NCBI GenBank assembly: GCA_018873245.2
Contig: JAEMBT020000008.1
Coordinates: 5,264,001-5,328,000 of the forward strand
Direction of reading: 5' to 3'
DNA from: Archegozetes longisetosus
Taxonomy: Eukaryota > Arthropoda > Arachnida > Sarcoptiformes > Trhypochthoniidae
DNA: 64,000 nt
The translations under genes and the position numbers were made by a program. Positions 1-11,639 of this stretch are shown here, piece by piece. The number at the start of each line of letters is the position of its first letter. Position 1 is the first letter of the stretch. The notes under the pieces are model-generated. The model worked only from the letters and a program-made list of their open reading frames with translations, was not told the origin of the DNA and made no database searches.

Positions 1-524
1 CAACAATGTCAATTTTCGATGTATTTCCAAGAGAGTTCCGACTCAATCTTTTTCGAATTTTATACTAGATGGTGTGCTACTATTAGAATAAAAGTGATCG
101 GGTCTAAACCCTTGTGGCAACATTTTGGAATAAGTATTTGAAGTTTTTGAATTTTTCAACTATTCTCTCATATATGGTTAATTGAGAATTTCACTCTATC
201 GTTAAATACTCTTGATTGCTATCTCTTAATATGCAAAGTTTAATTAAATTATATTTGCGCGTTTTTGAGTTATAAGCGTTTAAAGATTTTACATTTTTTC
301 GGTTTTGTAAGCTTCCCGTAGCACTTTTTTGAAAATTTCTTCAGCCATTTTGCTTCACTAGTGACCCTCAAGGTTCACACCAAATTTGATCAAAATTGGT
401 TGATGGACCAATTCTCTATGGAAGTACGGAAAACTTCTCTTTGTTTTGACTTTATTTGTGCTTGCTGGTAGACTACCTTACCACGCATGCATCAACATCA
501 AGCTTCATTGAAAGCTATATATTA
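1..524. other. No gene seen; 3' flank of the Merlin transposase
   Basis: AT-rich sequence downstream of the minus-strand transposase. No convincing coding frame. I looked for a terminal inverted repeat pairing with 1773-2100 and found only weak, unconvincing similarity, so the transposon ends are undefined here. Confidence 0.4.
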
Positions 525-1772
525 TTAGTCTTCCGAATCGGAATCAGAGTCTAGAGTTATACATAACTCCTGAGAGGTTCCAACTAATACTTTAGTGGCA
601 TCACATAAAAACCTTTGAAAGGCAAGAGATTTTTTCTTGCCCGCTAAACAAGTTCGGTGATAAATAGACCAGTCTATTTGAATATCAAGATACTGTGCTG
701 ATTGAGGAGAGCGAATGAGTGTTTTAATGTTGCGCCACATTCGTTCTACTGTATTAGTATGAACGCTATAGTTCTCACCATTTAAAGTCAGAGTTTTGGC
801 ATAAAGCCCAATTTTGTGATTAATTTTAAAATGTATTTGCATCCCAAGATCTATGAGTCCATTGTAAACTTGAGCAGAATCAGTATAAATGATTGTGCCC
901 GCAGCAATCCTTGAGGCAATGATTGGCCACAAAGTTTCTTTTTTACGATTGGGCACAATCATTGCAAAACATCTCCCCTTTTGTCCATTTTGGGACCGCT
1001 CTGTGGCTCCAACTACCCAAAAGTCCTCATTTGCAGGATGACGTCCCTTCCCATATTTTTGTTTAAAAATATGAGCTTCATCAAATTCAACTTCAATATT
1101 GGGGCCACTTATTTGCCATGACTGGTCTTTTAAAAAGGCACTTGCTACCTTTTGACAACGCCGGTATACTTTTCGTCCTTTTTTAGGGTCTGCTCCAGTT
1201 TGTTCAGATGCCAACTCTACACCCAATCCACAAACAAGACAAAAGCACAGCTGCAAAGAGCGTAAAAGAGGATTTTGTTCTTTTTTACTCTTATACAAAC
1301 CCTCGAAAAACGTATTAGAAGCAGGGTTTATTGTTGCCCTACACTTCCTATCATCACAGCGCATGAGAAACCCTAAAATTCGGGAGCTATTTTGCTCCTG
1401 GGACATTTGTCCTTTATACTCAGGACATTTTATAAGCTCAAAATTTCTGGGAATTAATAACTCAGAAACTTTCAGCTTTTTTATTACTTCACTATCACTC
1501 CTATCAAAGACATCATTAAAGTTGAAAAAATTTAATTGTTTAAAATTTATTGCTGACATTTCTGTGTCTGTTTCACCATTGGTTGAGCGAGGCCGTCCTG
1601 AAAAGGACGGAATATTCGCCTCGTTCAACCCAAGGCGTTTCCTAGCTAATGAAACAGAATGGAAGGTGTGGTCGAGACCTCTCTTTTTAGGTCGGCCTCG
1701 GCCTCTCCTCCCTTCCTGATTCACTGGTGTATTACAAGAAGAAGCAAAAAATGATACTATGTCATCAGTCAT
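525..1772 (-). CDS. Merlin/IS1595-type (ISXO2-like) transposase, open single exon
   Basis: Uninterrupted 415-aa frame. The C-terminal half has the DDE_Tnp_IS1595 (ISXO2-like) signature of eukaryotic Merlin transposases: first Asp in EFDEAHIF, second Asp in IIYTDSAQVY, and the last acidic residue in the TVERMWRNIK helix, with the expected FWVVGATERS and FAMIVPNRKKETLWP strands between. The middle contains several Cys residues (KCPEYKG, CDDRKC, CLVCGLG) that may bind zinc. The N-terminus (about residues 22-32) is a GRGRPKKRG AT-hook-like patch, and the extreme C-terminus is an acidic DSDSDSED tail. Nearby elements are heavily decayed, so an open frame of this size suggests recent arrival or selection. 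A domesticated gene is the alternative. Terminal repeats were not found. Confidence 0.85.
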   Translation of the reverse strand: MTDDIVSFFASSCNTPVNQEGRRGRGRPKKRGLDHTFHSVSLARKRLGLNEANIPSFSGRPRSTNGETDTEMSAINFKQLNFFNFNDVFDRSDSEVIKKLKVSELLIPRNFELIKCPEYKGQMSQEQNSSRILGFLMRCDDRKCRATINPASNTFFEGLYKSKKEQNPLLRSLQLCFCLVCGLGVELASEQTGADPKKGRKVYRRCQKVASAFLKDQSWQISGPNIEVEFDEAHIFKQKYGKGRHPANEDFWVVGATERSQNGQKGRCFAMIVPNRKKETLWPIIASRIAAGTIIYTDSAQVYNGLIDLGMQIHFKINHKIGLYAKTLTLNGENYSVHTNTVERMWRNIKTLIRSPQSAQYLDIQIDWSIYHRTCLAGKKKSLAFQRFLCDATKVLVGTSQELCITLDSDSDSED

Positions 1773-2828
1773 CGCTATTTCTAGAATATAGGGGTGTTTT
1801 TAGTCAATTTATCAGCAAGTATGCAACCTATAATCACGCGACCTTTACCAAATGGACTCTACTCACTGAGACCTTTCTTTTGAGACCCATATTGTGGGGG
1901 TGGAGTCAGTGGGAGTGGCTAAAATAAAAAGTGGGCGTGGTTCGATATCGGGTGGGCGGGGCCTTATGGTGGTGACATTTTTGGACTCGTCTCATTTAGT
2001 ACTATCAAATGGCACCATCACCCGATTTTTATGGTCGAGTGCCACAAAACTTCCCGGTTAACCAAAAATTTTGATCAAGATTTTGATATAACTCTTAAAA
2101 CACAAATTGTTCATGTTCTAATAAAACTATTCTAAGTAATCAAGAGACTTATTGTATAATTATATTAAATAAAACTTTTGGAAAGGTTTTAGTTTAATTC
2201 TTAGTTAAATATTATTTAGGTTAAGCCGCGAATAGATTTACAAATACTGTAGCCGATTCTCAAAGGCTCTCCTTGACTCTCAAGAAATGAGGTCCGATGT
2301 CAAGCAGTAGAATTTTCAAGAGTCAAACACACTTCATTTATAATTAGCGTTTGTTTGTTACATAAAAACTGATCAGTTATTTTCAGTAGGAAAGTCGAGC
2401 AATACGTGTAAATTTTCAAATTATTGTTTAAAAATATCCTGAAGTACTAAATTGTAATTTTATTCAAATATTTAATTAAAAATCAGATGTCTTGTAAGAA
2501 AATCCTTGTTGGAATAAATATAGCAATAAAACAATTTTTAATCTTTGGGAAATATTTCCTTCGGTCTACTCTTTGATATTTTCTCTCAAGAATTATCATA
2601 GACCTGGTACGGCAACCTAATTATAAATTAATTTTATTCAAATTTTTACAATCTATTCGATTTTTTTATTAGCATTAAAATTGATAAATTTACTAAGAAA
2701 GAACGATGACAAACCCTGCCTATCAATTTTATAATTACAAATATAATTATTTATATTTATATTAATGTAAAAGTGGGGGCCCCGCCCTCCTCCCCAACCA
2801 AACACCCCCTAATGGTCGCCGCTAATAC
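1773..2828. other. No gene seen; 5' flank of the Merlin transposase
   Basis: A GC-richer stretch with repeated GGGTGG/GGGCGG motifs (about 1895-1965) gives way to AT-rich sequence. Part of this probably belongs to the Merlin element, but I could not define its end. No coding frame is convincing. Confidence 0.35.
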
Positions 2829-3149
2829 TTACTCTTGTTCCTCCAATTCCACGCAGATATTATTTAAAAATTCTGCGGGAATTGGTATCTCGGGTAAATG
2901 TCGGCCATTCCCGAGAAACCACAGAACTGTCGCGATGTGCGCACAACATCCGACAGTTCTGAGGCCCTGGACACAAGAGCAAGTATAGGAAGAGACAGAA
3001 TCGACACCTACCTCCTCTCTGTCTATTAGAATATATACAAAGTATTGAGAGGAGGCTCTGTGTCGAGACTGAATCTTCCCCCTAATCAACATTGGGTCTC
3101 CAGCTGATAGACCATGGGAGCGTCGTATTGGTCCTTGATGTCGAAACAC
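2829..3149 (-). pseudogene. SWIM-type zinc-finger fragment of a transposase
   Basis: A 106-aa frame, GC-richer than its surroundings. Its centre reads YTCSCVQGLRTVGCCAHI, a CxCx(n)CxH SWIM-type zinc finger, followed by TVLWFLGNGRH. This SWIM signature (GxRTVGCCAHxxxVxWxLGxxRH) is typical of the C-terminus of eukaryotic DDE_Tnp_4 transposases, and the same module occurs at about 13500-13620 in this window (GLRTLGCCARVASLLYYFSYGRH). No upstream DDE domain is seen next to it, so it is a detached fragment. Confidence 0.6.
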
Positions 3150-3702
3150 CTATTTTTCGAGATATTTGAATTTTTATATTAAATTTTCGATTTTAACATT
3201 TTATATAAATGATACATGATTTCGATGTAGAATTTAACGCTGATTACAAATATGTAAACCATTTCCCGATACCTCTAATATTCACTGAATAAATCGATAT
3301 TTAAATATGTTTCATAACTTTGAAGCCACCTAGCGGCTAAACTATAAGTTGTACCGAGGTGGGCCCATTGACACTTTTGATCAGGCTTGTGATCTCTATT
3401 AAAATATGTCATTAGTTCTGGATTGCATCAATAGGCAAAATCCCATAGACTTATTGGCATCGTTCTTTATTGAAAATATTGTTATATATTAACAGATAGC
3501 TTCAGAAAACTTCTCATTCGATGACAAAGATTGCGAGCATTGAATGCAATCTTATCTACAGCATTGATTGCATATGGAAAAGTTTTTTCAATGGAATAAT
3601 AATCCAAAGGATCGACAAAAAAATCATTGTTCATAATAATTTAACTGGTGCTTTCAGTATACCATAAAAACTAGCACTTTATTTCTTATGTAACATGATA
3701 AT
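3150..3702. other. No gene seen
   Basis: AT-rich, without a convincing reading frame or a paired repeat. The last 8 bases (3695-3702) are the target-site duplication of the next element. Confidence 0.4.
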
Positions 3703-4248
3703 TAGTGATTGAAAAGTTAATTCCAATACCTTGGATTCCAATTCCATTCCAAGAAATTGGAATGGAATTGGAACTAAAATTTTAAAACTTATTGTGGAGT
3801 TAGAATGGAATTGGAATTAATGCCAATGAAATTGGAATTGATAGAAATTGAGGCAAAATTAAGTTTAAATCAATATAATTTTTAATGAAAAGACCAAATA
3901 AGCAGGCTTTGTATATAGACTGTAGAATACAGAAAAACTTCCATTTGAGTCAGGATCTATCTTACTTAATAACGCTCTCAATTATTTCTTACAAAACAAA
4001 GATTGTGACTAAAGCAAAAATGAAACTCAATTAATAGCACAGAAGTCTATAATGACTCACGTGTCGATGCCTTGTATTGTAATTCAATACTATATAAACA
4101 AAACTATTTTTTGCGTCAAACTTTATTGGAATCCAATGGAATTGGAATTGAAATTTAAAAACTCAATGGAATAGGAACGGAATTGGAATAGGAGTCAATG
4201 TAATTGGAATGGAATCGGAATTGAAAATTCAAAACATTTCAATCACTA
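3703..4248. mobile_element. hAT-type MITE with 8-bp target-site duplication
   Basis: A 546-bp element bounded by inverted ends TAGTGATTGAAA... / ...TTTCAATCACTA. Both sides carry a perfect 8-bp direct repeat ATGATAAT (3695-3702 and 4249-4256), the duplication length made by hAT transposases. The arms on both sides are rich in GGAATTGGAATTG-like runs and their complement, so the whole element can fold back on itself. There is no coding capacity. Seen directly: ends and duplication. The hAT assignment follows from the 8-bp duplication and the TAGNG-type terminus. Confidence 0.8.
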
Positions 4249-4256
4249 ATGATAAT

Positions 4257-4876
4257 ACTAAGAAAACAGATAAAAGACATTATCTAGTACGTTAGTTATT
4301 AGGTTGAAGGACCATATAAATTAAAATAATTTTACAACTTGTTATAACTTTCCTGATAGGAAAGAGATTTAAATTAATACTATCCTTCATAATTGTTGGT
4401 CTGACATTTCGATCAAAATGTGTAGTTTACTTAATTTCGATATGCTAGTTATGAATATAATATTCTCTCGTACCAAGAATCCTGCATTTCAGTTTGATTT
4501 TAAGTCAACATTTATTTTCTAATTGCTTAAAGTGTTTATTAAGAAATCAAAAGTAATGCAATTTGCAACTAAAAAGCTAATAGATTCAAATTTATTAGTC
4601 GAGTCAAAATGTCTGTTTGCTATGATATCTTATCAACCAGATAATTAATAATTTTATTGTGATCTATAATTTGCCGAAACAATGGAATGACATTGTTGCA
4701 AGCAATGGTAGTTATGTAGTATAATCTCAAAACATCATTGTTCTATCTCTTGTAGTTTACGAAAAATACAAGCGAACAGACTTTTTGACTCAACTAATAT
4801 TTACATATCACTAATTTTATCGACATTAACTATTTTTGAGTCATTATACACTCAAAAACTTAGTACCCATCGATAG
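4257..4876. other. No gene seen
   Basis: AT-rich, without a convincing coding frame, up to the start of the next hAT terminus. Confidence 0.4.
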
Positions 4877-6636
4877 TACTGATGAGCAGGTCCGAGACTT
4901 CGGATCTTTTTGAAATACTCGGACCTGGGACTTGGACCTCTAACCCAGGATCCAGACTTGGACCTCAAGACTCTGACTCCGATGCGAAACAAATTCATTT
5001 GATGCATAACTTAAAACATGTGGTATAAATACTATCACATTACTTAAACGAACAATTTAAACATAAATCATTTGCCATTGTTTTAGATTTTATTTCTATC
5101 TCATAATAAGAAAATCATAATAGATTGTGTCCAAAATGAGCGAAATAGACATTATAGAAAGTTTTGATTTAGATGGATCTTATCACTCAATAGAATCACC
5201 TCAACTCTAAACACAATCAACAAAATTTAAAACTTCAGATCATTTTAAAGCTTTTGAAAATAAAATGCAGTTATTGTAGAGAAATTTTTCAGTTAGATCA
5301 GGATCAAGTACATTAAAAAGACATCTTAATAATGCACACAAGAAGTTTGGAACTAAAGTATGAAAATAATAGATATGTTTCAAAAAGAAAAGCATCTGAA
5401 AAATTCGACCCTAATGAAGAATTCATAAGTCTTTTAGTTTGTGGTGACCATCTATTCAATACTGGAGCCAAGGTTCTACTGAAGCGTTAATTTACTGATG
5501 AGCGAGTCTGGACCTCAAGACGGTTAAAGACCTGGGACCTGATGTCCTGAAGTCCGAGTCTGGGTCCTTATATTTGACAGAAGTCCAGGCCAAGGTCTTG
5601 AGCTAGAGGTCCGAGTCCGGGTCTTTGTTAAAGACCTCAGGTCCTGGACTCAGACTCCCTTTAAAACTCAAATAAAAATTAATAATGGACAAAATATTTT
5701 CATTCACAAATTTTAACTCTTATTGAATCATTGATAGTAAGATCAACAGATATTAATATTATTTTAATTATTTATTTTAAATTTGCAACAAAGGAGTCCA
5801 TGATTAGAGACACGTGCAAGATCTAACAGAATAAAAGCTCAATTGACTTCTCTTTTTACTGATCAAATCTCCAAATTTTTAAAATATATGTTCTGAAGGG
5901 ACACTCTATGCTGGAATAATGATTATATCGAATGCAAACTTTGAAAGCTAAGGGAATTCTAAGCAATCATTTTTCCACCAAAATAAAGGCTCAGGTTTTT
6001 TATTAGCAATAGACAAACTTAAATACTTTTGTATACTTAAAAATCTCATCGTGTTTCAACTCTTGTCTTATAAGGTTTAGAGACAAATGAAACATTTGAA
6101 TTTTGAATTTGAATTGGAATGATCTAATGATAATTTTTCTTGAAGAAGCCAACAAGTCTTTGTTTTACAGTTTAATCATTCCCAAAGAAACTCGCTCGGG
6201 TTTCAAGCGAGGATCAAGTATGACAACAAATTTTGTGATATCAGTTTCAAATAAATCTTTACACTTATCGAACTTCAAAAGCATATTTCAGCACAAAGTT
6301 TAATCGAATTGTTACTTGTGCTCTTGCGTTTAAATGTTCATAAAAAATTTTGAGAATTGGCAAAACTAAGCATATGCTTACATATTTAGATCGTGATATA
6401 AGTTTTGTTGCCTTTTTAGATAGTTTCGGAAAACACTCAATTTCTCACATGAAAGCTTATCTTTATCAGATATTTCGCTTACAGATTTGTTTTGTATCGG
6501 ATTCAAGGTCTTGAGGTTCGAGTCTTAAAGACCTGAAAACCTAAGGTCCCAGTCAGAGTCCGTCCTGGGTTAGAGATCCAGGTTCCAGGTCCGAATCTTT
6601 CAAAAAGACCTGAAGACTCGGACCTATTCATCAGTA
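4877..6636. mobile_element. Composite hAT element with long terminal inverted repeats
   Basis: The left end (from 4877, TACTGATGAGCAGGTCCGAG) matches the reverse complement of the right end (ending 6636) over roughly 75 bp, including TCTTTTTGAAA, CGGACCTGG and TCTAACCCAGGA. A second left-type end starts at 5493 (TACTGATGAGCGAGTCTGGA) and runs as GGTCC/GACCT-rich sequence to about 5665, so at least two related elements are merged or nested. No matching 8-bp duplication was found at the outer edges. A hAT BED-finger relic lies inside at 5136-5490; the rest (5670-6480) is AT-rich and unassigned. Confidence 0.6.
5136..5490 (+). pseudogene. hAT transposase N-terminal relic (BED zinc finger)
   Basis: Starts at an ATG (MSEIDIIESFDLDG) and contains the pieces of a BED finger: a KCSYC Cys pair, then SGSSTLKRHLNNAHKKF with the two His residues. 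After this comes a KFDPNEEFISLLV stretch that resembles the start of the hAT core. The frame changes once inside the finger and there are several stops, so it is not functional. It sits next to the left terminal repeat of the enclosing element, which fits an N-terminal fragment of that element's own transposase. Confidence 0.6.
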
Positions 6637-6675
6637 GGTAATACATAGAAATAGACACTCCGTTTTAAAACAGTT

Positions 6676-6940
6676 TAAAAGTTGAATATCTCGGGAACTA
6701 ATTGTGTTAATTTATCAAACAAGGTATCAAAATGCTCAGATCAATATACTGAGTCCAGCTATATATTAATTGGCGGGGTCAGCCACTCCTTTCGGTAGTT
6801 GCCCAGAAGTAGTCAGGTTCGAGTTAGAAGTGGTCAAGTGTTGTATCAAAATTTTCAGCTCAACGAACTGAATCCAATGATGTATCCCATTTGGGGGTAG
6901 GGGTCGGTAACCCCTTAGACCCGTTAGTCCGAATTGACCC
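6676..6940 (-). repeat. RepA palindromic repeat, partial copy
   Basis: Matches the reverse complement of the left part of the fuller copy at 34945-35542, including GGCGGGGTCAGCCACTCC, CAGAAGTAGTCAGGTTCGAG and the terminal CCCCTTAGACCCGTTAG. Only one arm is present. No coding sequence. Confidence 0.65.
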
Positions 6941-7193
6941 CTTTTTGAAGATATACAAAAGTGATTAAATACTTTTGAAATAAGATTTTTAACGTTTAAC
7001 GGAAACTAAGAGTCAATATTTTGCAGTATTATGTAATAGATGCGCATTACAATTGCCTTTAACAATGAATGGATTTTGATCACTTAAATTTTTAGAAACA
7101 GAATGATACGCTGCATAATTAACTGATGCATTATAAGCTCCATAACCAATCAAATTATTAATTTTTAAGTCATTTGGATTTAAGATTTCAACT

Positions 7194-8708
7194 AAAGGAG
7201 GATTCCATTATGACATTGGACCTTCCCCTCAAAAATGGATAAAATAATTTTTTAAAACATGGGGAAAAACCAATTGGACTCATTTATAATGCAAAAAAAT
7301 TGAGTTTTATCGCATTTGTTGTTGTTTTTGTGCAATTTTTTTAGAAACATTAACAAAAAAGATGTGAAAAATCGAATTTTAGATGAATAAAAATGAAAAA
7401 GAATATGATTTTTTGCAAGTGAAAAAATTTTAATTAATGAAAAGATTAATAAGGAAGCTTGAAAAAATATTTATCTGAAGAAGTTTCAAACTCAGTATAT
7501 TTCATTGCAAAGTTGACACTCTTGACTGATGAACCTTAGATAAAGGAGGGGTAGGAATAAGCACTGAAAACTTGCCGATCGAGTGATTTTGATCAAATTC
7601 AATATAGTTATAGTTCATGTCCAACTATTAAGTTTGACCAAAGGTTTGATCCGATTCCGTGCCTCGCGCGAGATTTAAAGTGTTGTGATCTAAAGTGTTA
7701 TAATCTAAAATGCGGAAAACTTTATTTCAGCGAAACGGGACAAGATAGAAACACCAAACCAACGCAAATATGAGTGAAAATTGATTCTAAACAATATGTG
7801 AACACTTCAAAACCAGTACTATACGTACAAATATATTTCATGAAAAAGTGAAAATTTTGAAATCTTCCCCTATCTTTGCCCATAGAGTCCCCAAAGATTT
7901 TTTTCTATGTAATTATAGAGTAACATCTCCCCTACATGAAACAACAAAAAAACTTTTGGGGACTCTATATTTGGGGGCAAAAATAATATTGACAAAAAAC
8001 TAACCGGTGTAATGTATCCGCAATTGTATACATGTAAATATAATTATATACATATCAGTATAAGTATACTGAGTCTGATCAAAATCGGTCCATTAGAACG
8101 CTTATTCCTACTCCTCCTTTAACACGTTTTATTTGAGAACCTGACTAAAGTTTATTCAAGTTGATTTCAAAACTTCTATAGTTATTATAAAATGATGAGG
8201 TTTAAATTTTTTTAACATTAATTACTTTAAACATATTCAAAATAATTTGAAAATGAATAAAAATTGAATTTTTGGTTTTTGTATTTTTTCAACATGTTAC
8301 TCAAAAATGGCTAGCTTTTCCTTTTAACCAAAGCTTCTTTAGATAAAGTTGTTTTTTAGGAAAAATTCTCAAGCTAGCCCTTTCGGGGTAACATGTATAA
8401 ATAAAATTTTGAAATTTTATTATCTTTATAACTTTCTTAATAATAAAAATTTTATGATTTTTTCCCTCATAAACTTGTATTCAAACTATAAGTTTTAGTG
8501 AAAAAATTTTCAAAATATCTCTAACGGTTTTCTTACAATAAAAATTTGAAATTTCAAACTTCTGGAATTTTTGCAGCGCACAGGCGCGTCCAATCTCAAA
8601 GTGATAAGCACAAACATATATTCTTTTTTAGTGTTCTTTTTGAATAAAAAATTTCAAAGAAATCGGTGTCTCAGGGAAATTTTCTATGGGGTCACCGAAT
8701 CCTCCTTT
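7194..8708 (+). mobile_element. Non-autonomous deletion derivative of the DDE_Tnp_4/SWIM transposon
   Basis: Inverted ends AAAGGAGGATTCC... (7194) and ...GGAATCCTCCTTT-type (8708). The first about 350 bp align closely with 10775-11105 and the following segment (8122-8270) with about 11115-11290. The 3' part (8277-8708) aligns with 13800-14145 and 15451-15530 of the larger element. The transposase-coding middle is missing, and a separate 577-bp element (7543-8119) is inserted. The 3' arm contains a hairpin of AACATGTTAC and its complement around TAGCTTTTCC/GCTAGCCC. No coding capacity. Confidence 0.75.
7543..8119. mobile_element. Nested 577-bp MITE flanked by TA
   Basis: Inverted ends AAGGAGGGGTAGGAATAAGC / GCTTATTCCTACTCCTCCTT flanked on both sides by TA (7541-7542, 8120-8121). 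The related copy at about 11105 has no such insert (it reads CCTTAGATAATTTAAGATG), which gives a near-empty-site comparison. Subterminal ATTTTGATCAAATTC / GATCAAAATCGG blocks resemble Tc1-type ends. No coding capacity. The family is inferred from the TA duplication. Confidence 0.75.
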
Positions 8709-9189
8709 CTATAAATATTGTAAGTGCAACTGCCTCTTTGGATTGAGTACACTGCACTTTTCTTTTAATTTCGCACACTTAGTAAATGAAAAGTATGAAC
8801 ACAATATTTTGCACAAAAATTGCTTTATTGAATTTCACAAAAAAATGTACATTAGAACAGCTATTCTCGAGCTGGACACGAACACGAACTCCCCTTTCCT
8901 CAACTCAAACGTCTCCTTAAATACGTTTGAAGTTGAGGCCAAAATCCCTTGTCCATTGAACAGAGTTATTTGCTGATCATTTGTTGCTGACCAGCTACGT
9001 GACCAGCTACATGATCAGCTATAGGAACTCAAAGATCACTTATTGATAAGTGACCAATGAGTTGTTTACACACGTATTTCTGAATCAGAAAATAGCCCGG
9101 ATTCAGAAAAAACGTTTGTTTATAATTCTAAATTTAGACAGGACCTTGAGTCCTATCAATAATTGATAACTTGTGAGTGCGAAATATTT
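8709..9189. other. No gene seen
   Basis: Contains repeated short phrases (GACCAGCTAC, TGATCAGC at about 8975-9020) and a possible TATA-like CTATAAATAT at the left edge. An open frame at 8686-8976 has no protein-like features. Confidence 0.35.
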
Positions 9190-9850
9190 TATGCACTCAC
9201 AATATTTTGTGAAGTCCATTTGGATCTTCATTAAAGTCTAAAATAAAACTAACTAATCTTTCATTCATAGTGAAATACTGTGTCGCGACGTGAAATAATT
9301 TAATACTACCTTTATTTGATGCGTTAGTTGATACTGAAAATTTTTGTTTAGATGACAATAGAATTTTCAAATGTCTTTCAATTGAATACGATCCCAACAC
9401 ATTCTGTGCAATAGAAATCGCTTTTGTTCTGCCGCATCTTAATTTTTTTACAAAGACTAGAATCTGTAAAAATTTTTGTTGATAATTGTATACAACATTC
9501 TGCTGAACGATAACTATGATGATGTTTTATACAATGATATGTACATGAAACCTCCGCAGCGACAACTTTTTGTTCTTCAGAAGTATTAGTTTTAATTAAA
9601 AATTTACTCATAGTTTTATTTTGAATTGTAGAGTTCGCATTTTCCTTATGTAATGAATCAACAGAATGTCTTCGAAGATATGTTCCTATTCCTGAATACT
9701 TAATCGAAAATGTTGATTTACAAAATAAGCACCTTGTATATCCATCGTCTTTGGCTTTTGCCAACCATTCTTTAAACCCATTTGAGTTTAACCATGAATT
9801 ATTGAATAAACATTTTCAATTATTATTTTTATGGTTTGTGTCAGACATAA
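9190..9850 (-). pseudogene. hAT transposase relic (BED finger plus start of catalytic core)
   Basis: Minus-strand pieces read MSDTNH..., then EWLAKAKDDGYTRCLFCKS (Cys pair), RRHSVDSLHKENA (His pair), VSCTYHCIKHHHSYRSAECC, and in a shifted frame VLGSYSIERH and FSVSTNASNKGS. This order matches a known hAT group with a KDDGYxRCLFCK BED finger and an FSISTDASNKG first catalytic-Asp motif. Here that Asp is Asn (STNAS) and the frame is broken at least twice, so it is inactive. No terminal repeats were identified around it. Confidence 0.7.
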
Positions 9851-9942
9851 TGTCTAGAAATATTTTAAAAATCAAATAATCACAAATAATTGCACAATCA
9901 CATAACACTTTTAGACAATCACAAAATGATATACTTAACTTC

Positions 9943-10723
9943 AAAGGAGAGTTCTGCGGTCCCATAGACCTCGGTCCCCCACCTCCGATTTTGTTGATAT
10001 TTTATATACTGATAAAAAAGCTAAAATTAATGCGAGTTTCCTCTTATGACCTTGGGCTCCAACCTATTCTAAGTATACTAGAAATCTTCAACGCTTAAAT
10101 ATTCAAAATTCAATTGCAAGGAAAGCGTTGAAGATTTTTAGAAAATATTTTCACTAAAAATATCAATATAATCTATAGTTTTTAGTAGCAAAATATAATT
10201 TTTTATCTAAATAAAATTCTATGGAGTGAAAAAAATTTCAAAAATTTTTTAAAATATGGCTCCCCAAAAGATCCAAGCAAAAATTCAAAGTATTAGTGAG
10301 GCCTACTCGTGAACTTCACTTTATTTTAAACATCATGTTGGGTCTTTTGGGGCGCATAGTTAAAAAGATGAAAATCTTTCAATAATATTTTAAGTCGTTT
10401 TTTATGTAAATAAATGTTAGAAATATTTTTAAGATTAATTTTTACTCAAAATCTTATTCAAATATAAAGCTTCTGTTAAAGAAACATTGATCATTCTTTT
10501 GCAATGTATTTTTGAACCTCTAATCTCTGAGAATTCAAGCGATACATTATAGACTTTGACATCAAAATTAATACATAAACTAGTTTCAATTTTGATTAGA
10601 TTCAATTAAATGAAATTGATAATAGCCAAAGTTTCCAAAAGTAGACTGATTTTATTATTCTGTAAAAATTAGTTTATACATATCTGTGGCGCGGGGGCTA
10701 ATGTCATTTCGGAACTCCTCTTT
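9943..10723. mobile_element. Non-coding element with AAAGGAG termini and a central hairpin
   Basis: The left end AAAGGAGAGTTCTG pairs with the reverse complement of the right end (AAAGAGGAGTTCCG, ending 10723). Internally, ATGGCTCCCCAAAAGATCC (about 10255) and its near complement GGGTCTTTTGGGGCGCAT (about 10340) form an imperfect inverted repeat of about 35 bp. No duplication was recognised and there is no coding. It adjoins the large transposon at 10775. Confidence 0.45.
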
Positions 10724-11639
10724 AACAGTTTAAATAATCACATGAAACAATTAAAATAAGTTGATTTATTGCACAAAGAAGGATTCCATTATAACATCGG
10801 CCTTTCCCCTCAAAAATAGATAAAATAATTTTTTAAACATAGGGAATAAACAATTGAACTCATTTATAATGCAAAAAATTGAATTTTATCGTATTTATTG
10901 TTGTTTTTGTGTAATTTAAAAAATCAAAGTAGATGTAAAAAATCGAATTTTAGCTGAATACAAATAAAAAAGAATATGATTTTTTGCAAATGAAAAAATT
11001 TTAATAAATGAAAAGATTAATAAGGAAGCTTGAAAAAATATTTATGAAAAGCAGTTTCAAACTCAGCATTTTCATTGCAAAATTGATACTCTTGACTGGT
11101 GAACCTTAGATAATTTAAGATGTTTTATTTGAGAACCTGACTAAAGTTTATTCAGGTAGTATGTAATATTTACGATTTCAAAACTCAATAAAAATTCTAT
11201 AATTATTATAAGATGAGGCTTAAATTTTTTTAACACTGATTATTTTAAACATATTCAAAATAATTTGATATGAATAAAAATTGAATAAAAATAAGATTTC
11301 TCATATAAAGAGACTAATTTTTTAAATATAAAAGCTTTCATTGAAAAAATCATGATTTGGCTGGGGCATGAATAGAAATTTAAAAATACCATCGAAAACT
11401 CATCTAATTCTTAGTAGAACGCACCGGGTACCAGGACGCAACTAAGAATATTATATCTTCATGAGTTAAATAGTTATTTTGAATACTCACAATATCTAAA
11501 GTATATCTTAGTAAGAAGTTTTGTGGTGGCTGCGATAAACGACTTGATAAAGTGTTGAAAACATCAATGAAGAATATAATAGCAAAAAACTTTGGAATTG
11601 TCGCTGAAATCCGAAACAACAATAATATACCAGTCAAAA

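Noticed and set aside
1-2360. Terminal inverted repeats of the Merlin element
   Set aside because: Only scattered short similarities (TGTGGCA, GATCAAAATT) between the two flanks; not enough to define ends.
8686-8976. Plus-strand 96-codon frame and a TATA-like box, considered as an LTR or small gene
   Set aside because: No paired LTR, no target duplication and no protein-like features; the frame begins inside the transposon end.
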